A stretch of DNA of 64,000 bases from Paracoccaceae bacterium (GTDB taxonomy: Bacteria > Pseudomonadota > Alphaproteobacteria > Rhodobacterales > Rhodobacteraceae). The stretch covers positions 1-64,000 of the forward strand of contig PAQV01000039.1 of the NCBI GenBank assembly GCA_002709405.1. Direction: 5' to 3'. The translations under genes were made by a program, and so were the position numbers. Positions 36,352 to 43,646 of this stretch are shown one piece after another (positions within the stretch are counted from its first letter, which is position 1; the number at the start of each line of letters is the position of its first letter). The notes beneath the pieces were generated by a model, which saw only the letters and a list, made by a program, of their open reading frames with translations, did no database searches and had not been told where the DNA came from.

Positions 36352-37548
36352 TCAGTCCAGGACCTTGTCGATCTGCGACTGCGCCCGGTCCAGCGCATCG
36401 GCCGGGGCGGCCTGCCCGGTCAGGCTGGACTGGATCGCGCCCTGGATGGCCTGGCTGATCTTGGGCCATTCCGGGTGCGGCCCCCGGTTGCGGGCATATT
36501 TCATCGATTCCTCGAAGACCGCGTAGATTTCGGGGTAATCCGGGTCCGAGACCTCGACATTGGCCGCCGGCAGGTAGCCGAATTCGTTCCAGACCCGGTC
36601 CATGTTGGCATAAAGGAACTCGACGAAGGCAAAAGCTTCGTCCGGGTTGTCGGTATTGGCCAGGATCACGTTGTCGCCCTCGCCCAGGGCCGAGGCCCGC
36701 TCGGCGTCGGCCGTGGGGATCGGCAGCATTGCCGCGCGAAAGTCGAACCCGGCTTCCTTGCTCATGCGCGGCAATTCCCAGGGGCCGGAAATCGACATGG
36801 CCGCAGCGCCGGCGTTGAAGGTGCCGGTGCTGTCCCACTGGCTGCGGATCAACGTGTCCGGAGAGGCCAGGCCGTCGTCGATGAAGGACTTCCACAAGGC
36901 CAGCGCCTCGACCGCGCCTTCGGTCTGCAAGTTGTCGAAATCGCCGCCGGTCATCTGCAGCCAAGGCAGGAACTGGAAGGTGCCCTCTTCGGTCGCCACC
37001 GCGCTAAAGGCCAGCCCGTAGGTGTCGTCGGTCGTCAGGGCCTTGGCCGTTTCATACAGCTCTGCCCAGGTTTGCGGCGGGTTGTCTGGGTCCAGCCCGG
37101 CCTCGCGGAACTTGTCGGCGTTGTAATAAAGCGCAATCGTGTTGGCCCCGCGCGGCAGACCATAGATCCCGCCCTCGTAGGTGACCGAGGACAGCGGGCC
37201 CGGGAAGATGTCTTCCTTGTTCACGATGTCCGAGGCCTCGATGTAAGGCGTCAGGTCCAGCAGCAGCCCGCGCGAGGCAAAAAGCGCGACCTCGGGGTTG
37301 TCGATATAGGTGATGTCGGGCGATTCACCGGTGGCCATGCCGCGGGCCAGGTCGTTGACCATGTCGCGGAACTGCACGGTGCGGACGTTGATCTTCACGT
37401 CCGGGTTGGCCTGCATGTATTCCTCGGCCAGGACGTAGTGATATTCGCCCGGATCGTCGATCGTCCACAGGTCCAGTTCCACCGATTGTGCCGTGGCCGC
37501 AGTGGCCAGCGTCACCAGGGCCGAGCAGCCCAAAGCAAGTCGTTTCAT
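36352..37548 (-). CDS. ABC transporter sugar-binding protein (family 1)
   Basis: The 398-residue periplasmic protein has a Sec signal peptide (MKRLALGCSALVTLATAATAQS, cleavage likely after TAATA or AQ). The mature part has the family 1 layout (VELDLWTIDDPGEYHYVLAEE, YGLPRGANTIALYYNADKF, ISGPWELPRMSKEAGF). It captures the substrate and delivers it to the MalFG-type permeases. ATG 37548 follows a GGGAGGA site; a longer ATG would spoil the signal peptide. It is the first transport gene of the operon, after the two enzyme genes. Confidence 0.93.
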   Translation of the reverse strand: MKRLALGCSALVTLATAATAQSVELDLWTIDDPGEYHYVLAEEYMQANPDVKINVRTVQFRDMVNDLARGMATGESPDITYIDNPEVALFASRGLLLDLTPYIEASDIVNKEDIFPGPLSSVTYEGGIYGLPRGANTIALYYNADKFREAGLDPDNPPQTWAELYETAKALTTDDTYGLAFSAVATEEGTFQFLPWLQMTGGDFDNLQTEGAVEALALWKSFIDDGLASPDTLIRSQWDSTGTFNAGAAAMSISGPWELPRMSKEAGFDFRAAMLPIPTADAERASALGEGDNVILANTDNPDEAFAFVEFLYANMDRVWNEFGYLPAANVEVSDPDYPEIYAVFEESMKYARNRGPHPEWPKISQAIQGAIQSSLTGQAAPADALDRAQSQIDKVLD

Positions 37549-37574
37549 GCCAATGTTCCTCCCTATGGCAATCT

Positions 37575-38507
37575 TCACAGCAGCGACGGGTCGCCGCCTT
37601 CGTATTTTCCTTCGCCGGGAATAAAGGCCCCGCCCCGGCAGGTTTTCAGGTAAGTCAGCCCGTGGACCTGGCCGGTCATCTCCAGGTCGTCACGGTAGAC
37701 CGGATCGTGCCAGCCCTCGATGTCGATGGCCCCCTGGTAACCCGCCAGGCGCAGCTCGCTGATGATGTCGGTCCAGTTGCTGTCGCCGAAGCCGGGGGTG
37801 CGCATGAAGACGAAGGGGTGCTTGCCGAAGATCCCGTGTTCGCGGATCACGTCGTGGCGGATCGTGGCGTCCTTGCCGTGGACGTGGAAGATCTTGTCGG
37901 CCCATTTGCGGATCTGCGGCAGAGGGTCGATCAGGTAGACCATCTGATGGCAGGGTTCCCATTCGATCCCGAGGTTGTCATCTGGAGTTTCGTTGAACAT
38001 CAGCTCCCAGGCGTCGGGGTTGTGGGCGATGTTCCAGTCACCGGTCTGCCAGTTGCCGTCCATGGCGCAGTTTTCAAAGGCGATCTTCACGCCCTTGTCG
38101 GCCGCGCGTTTCGCCAGTTCACTCCAGACTTCCTTGTACTTCGGCAGGCTGTCTTCCAATGGCTGGCCGCGCAGGCGCCCGGTGAAGCCCGCCACGCAGG
38201 TGGCCCCGAAATGGTGCGCATTGTCGATGCAATCCTTCCAGCCCTGCAGGGTGTCGCGGTCAAGCGGCTCGTCGCACAGCGGGTTGCCGAACATGCCCAG
38301 CGTCGACATGGTGATGTCGCGATCGCCGATGGCCTCGACGCAGCGCTTGCCCAGCTCGGCCAGGTCCTGGCCATTGGTCGTCTGCCAGAAGAACGGCTCG
38401 AAGCTTTCGAAACCCATGTCGGCGATTTCACCAATCCGCGTGGCGGCCTCGCCGCCCGAGCCGGCGATCATCGTGCCGATGCGGATGGCCTTTGCGGGGT
38501 CACTCAT
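37575..38507 (-). CDS. Sugar phosphate isomerase/epimerase-like protein (AP endonuclease family 2 fold)
   Basis: The 310-residue TIM-barrel protein has metal-binding segments typical of the family: FENCAMDG, IEWEPCHQM, IFHVHGKDA and DIEGWHDPVY. It belongs to the xylose-isomerase-like barrel fold that isomerises keto or inosose-type sugars. It sits between the dehydrogenase and the binding-protein gene and overlaps the dehydrogenase by eight bases. It probably acts on the imported sugar or its oxidised form; which reaction is unclear. Confidence 0.88.
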   Translation of the reverse strand: MSDPAKAIRIGTMIAGSGGEAATRIGEIADMGFESFEPFFWQTTNGQDLAELGKRCVEAIGDRDITMSTLGMFGNPLCDEPLDRDTLQGWKDCIDNAHHFGATCVAGFTGRLRGQPLEDSLPKYKEVWSELAKRAADKGVKIAFENCAMDGNWQTGDWNIAHNPDAWELMFNETPDDNLGIEWEPCHQMVYLIDPLPQIRKWADKIFHVHGKDATIRHDVIREHGIFGKHPFVFMRTPGFGDSNWTDIISELRLAGYQGAIDIEGWHDPVYRDDLEMTGQVHGLTYLKTCRGGAFIPGEGKYEGGDPSLL

Positions 38508-39540
38508 CTGTGGTCCTTTCGATGGTCACGAACCCGCCCTCTTCGGCGCTGCGAATGGCGGCGAAGGTCATGGCGAGGCTCTGGATGTTGTCGGTCGTGT
38601 CGGTCAGGGGCGTCGTGCCGTTGGCCCGCGCAGCGAGGAAATCGGCGATCACCCCGGCGTGGCCTTCCAGCAGGGGCGCGGACAGGGCGGGCACCTCGAG
38701 CGGTACCATGTCGGCCAGAAGGCCGTCGCGCGGCCCCGGCACCTCGGCCCGGAAGGCCGTGTTGCCGTCCCAGATCAGGGTGCCCTTGTGGCCGACGATG
38801 CGCCAGCTGGCTTCCCAGGCGGTCGGCGCGCCCTCGGCGCACCACGATCCGCGATAGCTCATGGTCACGCCGTCGGCGCAGTCGAACAGGGCCATGGCGC
38901 TGGCCCCGTGGGCGTACCAGGAGTGCGGCGGATTGCTTTCCAGGCAGACGACCCGTTCGGGCCGCACGCCCGCCACGAAGCGCGCCGCGTCAAAGGTGTG
39001 GATCGCCATGTCGAGCAGCAGGACATGGTCCATCTCGTCGCGGAACCCGCCGAAATGCGGGGCGATGAAGAAGTCGCAATGGACCTCGGCCACCGGACCG
39101 ATCGCGCCACTGTCCAGGAAGGCCTTCGCCCGGCGGATGCCCTCCAGGTGACGGCGGTTCTGGATGACCGCGTGCAGCCGGCCACGGGCCTTGCGCGCGG
39201 CCAGCAGCGCCCGGGCGTCGTCCAGCGTGTTGCCCATGGGCTTTTCCGACAGCACGTCGCAGCCATGGTCAAAGGCCGTTTCCACCACGCCGCGTCTGGC
39301 GGGAGGGATCACGATGTCGAAGACCATGTCCGGCTTCAGACGACCCAGCATGTCGGCCAGGTCGGTGCCCACGGCAGCCCCCGGAAAGGCGCTGCCGTCG
39401 CGCCGGGCGCGGGCGGTTTCGGCGTTCAGATCGACGAACCCCGTGATCTCGACCCGCGGGTCCTGCGCGTTGACGGCCTCGATGGCACGTAGCCAGCCTT
39501 CGGCCATGGCTCCGCACCCTACCATGACGGCAGTTTGCAT
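38500..39540 (-). CDS. Gfo/Idh/MocA-family dehydrogenase
   Basis: The 346-residue NAD(P)-dependent oxidoreductase has an N-terminal Rossmann motif (VMVGCGAMAEGWLRA, about residues 5-19) and the family motif VLSEKPMGNTLDDA with the catalytic Lys (EKP). Later segments DMAIHTFDAARFV follow the sugar dehydrogenase pattern. It is the first gene of the leftward operon, behind a GGGAGGG site, and is divergent from lacI. Together with the isomerase-like protein it suggests oxidation and isomerisation of the imported sugar or cyclitol. Confidence 0.9.
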   Translation of the reverse strand: MQTAVMVGCGAMAEGWLRAIEAVNAQDPRVEITGFVDLNAETARARRDGSAFPGAAVGTDLADMLGRLKPDMVFDIVIPPARRGVVETAFDHGCDVLSEKPMGNTLDDARALLAARKARGRLHAVIQNRRHLEGIRRAKAFLDSGAIGPVAEVHCDFFIAPHFGGFRDEMDHVLLLDMAIHTFDAARFVAGVRPERVVCLESNPPHSWYAHGASAMALFDCADGVTMSYRGSWCAEGAPTAWEASWRIVGHKGTLIWDGNTAFRAEVPGPRDGLLADMVPLEVPALSAPLLEGHAGVIADFLAARANGTTPLTDTTDNIQSLAMTFAAIRSAEEGGFVTIERTTDE

Positions 39541-39798
39541 GATCCCTCCCTTCGCCCCGGCACGTCCTCCACGTGGGTTCCGGGGCAGATACCTTGGCCG
39601 TAATCGTTTTCATTTGCCCTACAAGAGGGCCGTAAACGTTTACGGTGTGACAAACTTGCCGGATCTGCTGGCCATGAGTCAAGATCTTTCGTAAACGTTT
39701 TCGGAAGCTTCTTCGGAGGTAGTTTCGGAGTCGTTTTCCGAAACGAGTGTGCGCGTGATTTCAACAGCCGTTCCGACCGAGACCAGGGAGCCCGCCGC
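39541..39798. promoter_or_regulatory. Divergent control region, sugar operon / lacI
   Basis: The 258-base stretch is gene-free and holds several LacI-type palindromes. CCGTAAACGTTTACGG at 39630-39645 is a perfect 16-base palindrome. TTTCGTAAACGTTTTCGGAA at 39687-39706 is a diverged copy (8 of 10 paired positions), and TCGTTT-TCCG-AAACGA at 39731-39746 is a perfect 6-base repeat with a 4-base gap. Confidence 0.75.
39630..39645. promoter_or_regulatory. Primary LacI-family operator
   Basis: CCGTAAACGTTTACGG is a perfect palindrome with the central CG typical of LacI-family operators. It lies between the dehydrogenase start and lacI. A second, imperfect copy lies 57 bases to the right, a spacing that could allow looping or cooperative binding. 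Confidence 0.75.
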
Positions 39799-40812
39799 GT
39801 GAACATCAAGACCCTTGCCCACCATCTTGACCTGTCGATCGGAACCGTGTCCCGGGCGCTGAACGGCAAGCCCGATGTCAGCGCGGCCACCCGCAAGCGG
39901 GTCCTGGAAGCAGCGGTCGAGCTGGGCTATTCGGCCAATGCCTCGGGCCGGTCGCTGCGCCGGGGCACCACCCAGACGATCGCCTTCATGCTAGAAACCG
40001 GGCAAAGCGACCTGCGGTCGGGCGACAATTTCTTCATGCGGGTGATCGACGCGATGCAGGCGACGCTGGCCGGCCAAGGCTATGACCTGGTGATCCTGCC
40101 CTGTCATTCCTCGTCGGACCCGACCGAGTACCTGCAACGGGTGATCGCCCGGGGCATGGCCGATGCGATCATCGTGACGGCCACCCGGCGGGACGACCCG
40201 CGCATTGCCCTGCTGTCGAAATCCCGACTGCCGTTCCTGACCCTGGGCCGCACCGCGCAGGCCGACACCCACCCCTGGATCGACCTGGATTTCGAGGGCA
40301 TCCTGGACCGCACGCTGCAGGAACTGGCCTCACTTGGCCACAAGCGGATCGCGGTGACCGTGCCCGAAGGTGGATCGAACATCGCGTCGCTTCTGCGCGA
40401 GGCCTATGCCGCCAGCCACGCCCGGATCGGCCTGCCCTGCGACACCGGCCTGGTGATCCCGACCGAGGTGTCGGAATACGGGGGCAATGCCGTGACGCGC
40501 CACATCCTTGGCATGCCCGACCGGCCGACCGCCCTGATCCTGAACTATGAATTGATGGCCTTCGGGGTTTACACGGCCCTGACCGAAGCCGGTCTGGCCG
40601 CCGGCCGGGACCTGTCGGTCGCGGCCTTCCGGCGCAGCCGCCAGCTGCGGTTCCTGCACCCGACCATCACCGCCTGCGACATGGATATCGAGGCGCTCGG
40701 CACCACGCTGGCCCAGGAGACACTGGCCCTGTTGCAGGACCCGGACCGGCGGATCGGCCAGCTTTGGCCCTTTGACTTCGTGCGTACCGACAGCCTTGGG
40801 CCCGCGCCCTGA
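39799..40812 (+). CDS. LacI-family transcriptional regulator
   Basis: The 337-residue regulator has an N-terminal LacI helix-turn-helix (IKTLAHHLDLSIGTVSRALNG, about residues 3-23) with the hinge GYSANASGRSLRRG. A periplasmic-binding-protein-like sensor domain follows. The GTG start lies eight bases after AGGGAG. It is divergent from the sugar operon and probably represses it, and itself, through the palindromes in the intergenic region. It converges with the GH9 gene, four bases apart. The inducer would be the imported sugar or a derivative; identity unknown. Confidence 0.9.
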   Translation: MNIKTLAHHLDLSIGTVSRALNGKPDVSAATRKRVLEAAVELGYSANASGRSLRRGTTQTIAFMLETGQSDLRSGDNFFMRVIDAMQATLAGQGYDLVILPCHSSSDPTEYLQRVIARGMADAIIVTATRRDDPRIALLSKSRLPFLTLGRTAQADTHPWIDLDFEGILDRTLQELASLGHKRIAVTVPEGGSNIASLLREAYAASHARIGLPCDTGLVIPTEVSEYGGNAVTRHILGMPDRPTALILNYELMAFGVYTALTEAGLAAGRDLSVAAFRRSRQLRFLHPTITACDMDIEALGTTLAQETLALLQDPDRRIGQLWPFDFVRTDSLGPAP

Positions 40813-40816
40813 CCCC

Positions 40817-43294
40817 CTACCCCAGATCGGAAACGATCAGCCCCGCCAAAGCGCCCGAGAACCCCGCATTGTAGTCCGTGGCCACCTCGTTCTGCACGTA
40901 ATCCGCCCGGTCGTCGGTGTAGTTTCCCTGAACGTCCGGCCCGCCCACCAGGGCACCGGTCAGCGTGTAAAGGTTGTCGGCACTGTCATGCACGTCCTCT
41001 ACCCCCGAGGCCGCCCGGTGATGCGGGTTCAGCGGATAGCTGTCACCGAAGCCCACCACGTAGCTTTGACCGTCGGGATTGTCGCCCAGCATGTAGTCGA
41101 TCTGATCCGACGCGAAATCCCGCAATGTGTCGGCCCAGGCGCTGTCACCCATCTGGTCGGCCAGAGTGGCCCGTTCGACGGCAAGGAAGGCCATGTTCGC
41201 GGCGTAGCGGTTCGAGCCCCATTGATCCAGCCAGGCCAGCCCGGCATTGGTGTCGGTCCCCGGTGTGCGCGCAAGGGCATCCATCATCTGGGTCAGATGC
41301 GCGTCGATATCGGCCAGGTAGCGCGCGTCTCCGGTCGCCTCGGCCAGCATCATCGCCACCCCGTTCGACTTGTCGTCCCACCCCAGCGCCCAGGAGGTCG
41401 AACCGCCTGGATAATACCCCTCGGCCTTGGCCAGGTAGGCGGCGTCCCCGGTCGCCTCGTAAAGCCAGGCCGCGCCCCACGATAGTTCGTCCTGGTAGCC
41501 GCTGAAACTGTTGTAGAAACTGCGGACCTCGGGGATCGCATCGGCATAGCTGCCCTGGTAGGTCTCGGCGAAATCGTAAAGCTGCATCGCCGTTGACAGC
41601 AGCTGGTCGGCATAGGCGGTCTGGCCCGCCTCGCGGAACACGATCGAGGCCGAGGCCAGCGCCGCCGCGGTTTCGGCCGTGACCTCGGTGCCCGGAGCCT
41701 CGGCGGTGACGAAATAGGTGGGCCGGTCCATCGTCATGTCCTCTGGCGCGCCCCAGTAGGCATGGTCGATATGGCCGTCGCCGACCTGGGCGTAGAAGAT
41801 GTCGTCGGACAGGTCCTCTGTTCCCCGGTCGTCATAGGCGCGCAGGAAATAATCGGTCACCCAGGCCAGATGCGTCAGGATGTCTGAATAGGCCCCGGCG
41901 GCCTCGTAGCCTTCGGTGTAATCGGCCGCGCCCCAGCCCAGAAGCGTGGCGGAAAAGGCCATGGGCAGGCCGAACTTGACGTGGTCGCCGGCATCGTACC
42001 AGCCGCCGGTCAGGTCCACGCCCACGTCCGCCCCGTCGTTCAGCGCGCTGTCGCCGCGCCAGTCCAGGGGGAATTCGTCGGGCAGGTCTCCGGAATACTG
42101 GGCATAGTAGAACTGCATCGACATGTGCAGGGCCGCGCCATAATCGCCACCATCAAAGGGCGATCCGGTCGCGTCCACCGTGTCGCCAATGGGATCGTCG
42201 GGTGTATCGGGCGTGTCCGGTGTGTCGCCCGGATCGTTTGGGTCGCCGGGATCGACCGGCGCGCTGTCTCCATTGGCCGAGACGATCATGTCGGGGGTGC
42301 CATCCGGCACGATCCCGTCAGCGGTAAAGCCGAAGGTCTGCGCCTCACCCGGGTCAAGATCCAGCGTCCAGTCACTGGCGGTAAACACCACGTCTCCGTC
42401 TGCCTCGGTCACCGCCCCGGCCCCCCAGGCCACCCGGACGGTAAAGCCCGCGTCCTCGATCAGCAGGCTCCAGCTGTCGATGGTCTGGCCGGTCTGGTTG
42501 GTCAGCGTGATGTCGGCGTTGAACCCGCTGCCCCAGTACGACGTGATGGCGAAGGCGATGGTCGGCAGTAGCGACGTGTCCCCGCTGTCGTCATCTTGGG
42601 GATCGTCCCCGGGGGTGTCGTCGACCGGGGTATCCGGCGTGTCGCCCCCAGTGTCGTCGGGCGTGTCGTCAGGCGTGTCGTCGGGCGTGTCATCCGGATC
42701 ATCACCCGGATCGCCCACCGGGTCGTCAACCGGATCGGGCGGGGTGTCGTCCCCGATGATATGGGTGACCCCGTCGATCACGGCCGCAAAGGTCACCGCA
42801 CCGATGTCCGGCGCGGCCCCTGCCCCGTTGAAGCCCATCGACACCGACCGGCCCGGCGCAAGGTCCAGCGTCCAGCCCGCGCCGGTGATCAGGATGTCGC
42901 CGTTCTCCAGGGTCTCGGCCGTGCCGCCCCAGATGTTGGACACCGCGAACCCGGGATTGCTGATTAGGATCGAGAAATCCTCGATCACGTGGCCGGTGTC
43001 GTTGACGATGTCCACATGGGCGGTGAACCCGGTGCCCCAGTCATTGCCCATCCGCCAGGTGAAGACCGGCAGTTCAGCGGGCGCCTCAGAAGGGACCGCC
43101 GGGGCCTCGGTCGGGCGCGGGACGATCCAGGGGGCCCGGCCGTCGGCATCTGCCTGGCCTGCCGGGGCAAGGGGCATGCGGGCCGCTGGTTCGCGCAAGG
43201 AAAACGCGCGCCCGTCCTGGCCAAGGGCCTGGCCCGTCCAGGGGCCGTCCTGCTGGCTGCGGGCGAGAGAGGTGAATATCAGGGTATCGGTCAA
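40817..43294 (-). CDS. GH9 endoglucanase with two CBM2-like modules
   Basis: The 825-residue protein hydrolyses beta-1,4-glucan. Two carbohydrate-binding family 2-like modules (about residues 75-165 and 247-335) each contain WG-rich strands (NDWGTGFTAHVDI, SYWGSGFNADITL). Asp-Thr-Pro-rich linkers join them to a GH9 domain (about 374-825). Catalytic positions are visible: D434 and D437 in GGWYDAGDHVKFG, and general acid E803 in VQNEVATDYNAGF, with NPHHR present. There is no classical signal peptide at the N-terminus, so export is unexplained. The linker (GTCGTC-type repeats, 42600-42740) is repetitive. Confidence 0.9.
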   Translation of the reverse strand: MTDTLIFTSLARSQQDGPWTGQALGQDGRAFSLREPAARMPLAPAGQADADGRAPWIVPRPTEAPAVPSEAPAELPVFTWRMGNDWGTGFTAHVDIVNDTGHVIEDFSILISNPGFAVSNIWGGTAETLENGDILITGAGWTLDLAPGRSVSMGFNGAGAAPDIGAVTFAAVIDGVTHIIGDDTPPDPVDDPVGDPGDDPDDTPDDTPDDTPDDTGGDTPDTPVDDTPGDDPQDDDSGDTSLLPTIAFAITSYWGSGFNADITLTNQTGQTIDSWSLLIEDAGFTVRVAWGAGAVTEADGDVVFTASDWTLDLDPGEAQTFGFTADGIVPDGTPDMIVSANGDSAPVDPGDPNDPGDTPDTPDTPDDPIGDTVDATGSPFDGGDYGAALHMSMQFYYAQYSGDLPDEFPLDWRGDSALNDGADVGVDLTGGWYDAGDHVKFGLPMAFSATLLGWGAADYTEGYEAAGAYSDILTHLAWVTDYFLRAYDDRGTEDLSDDIFYAQVGDGHIDHAYWGAPEDMTMDRPTYFVTAEAPGTEVTAETAAALASASIVFREAGQTAYADQLLSTAMQLYDFAETYQGSYADAIPEVRSFYNSFSGYQDELSWGAAWLYEATGDAAYLAKAEGYYPGGSTSWALGWDDKSNGVAMMLAEATGDARYLADIDAHLTQMMDALARTPGTDTNAGLAWLDQWGSNRYAANMAFLAVERATLADQMGDSAWADTLRDFASDQIDYMLGDNPDGQSYVVGFGDSYPLNPHHRAASGVEDVHDSADNLYTLTGALVGGPDVQGNYTDDRADYVQNEVATDYNAGFSGALAGLIVSDLG
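42610..42730. repeat. Short tandem repeat coding the cellulase linker
   Basis: The region repeats a unit close to GTGTCGTC[GA]GGC, read on the minus strand as DDTP repeats. It joins the two CBM2-like modules. It is coding, but such repeats can vary in copy number between strains. Confidence 0.7.
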
Positions 43295-43646
43295 GGGGCT
43301 GTCCTCGGCGCAAGTGCCCTTGGGGCGTGATCAGGTGGGCGCGGGCCCCCGCGTTCAGGGCCCCGCAAACATCGGCTTGGGATCGGTCCGCACCCGCCAC
43401 CAGGCCGGCCTATCCCGTGGCGCCGGACCCTAGGCAGCCCCCTGCCCGCCAACAATATATGGATCCATAGGCCACGCGGGACGGCCCGCACGCCGCCCTT
43501 GTCCATCGCCCGCAAATCGCCCGAACCGGCCCGTCCGCCCGCCTGTCGGTCGATTTCCTGCAAGCAAGTGCCGCCTGCGACCTAGCACGGGGCGGATGGA
43601 TCGCTAATTTGCCGCCCAAGACACCCCGGATTGAATGGATCGCACC
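43295..43646. other. Gene-free stretch between GH9 and the FAD demethylase gene
   Basis: This 352-base region separates divergent genes. The minus-strand frame at 43291-43563 has no family likeness and no ribosome site, and I regard it as non-coding. An AT-rich patch with the palindrome TATGGATCCATA lies at 43458-43469 and may be promoter or operator DNA. No hairpin terminator or RNA gene is seen. Confidence 0.5.

Noticed and set aside
42610-42730. Repeat array resembling a CRISPR
   Set aside because: The repeats are short, in frame, encode DDTP linkers in the cellulase and have no unique spacers.
43291-43563. 90-residue minus-strand frame before the cellulase
   Set aside because: No ribosome site, signal peptide or domain, and it overlaps an intergenic palindrome; treated as non-coding.
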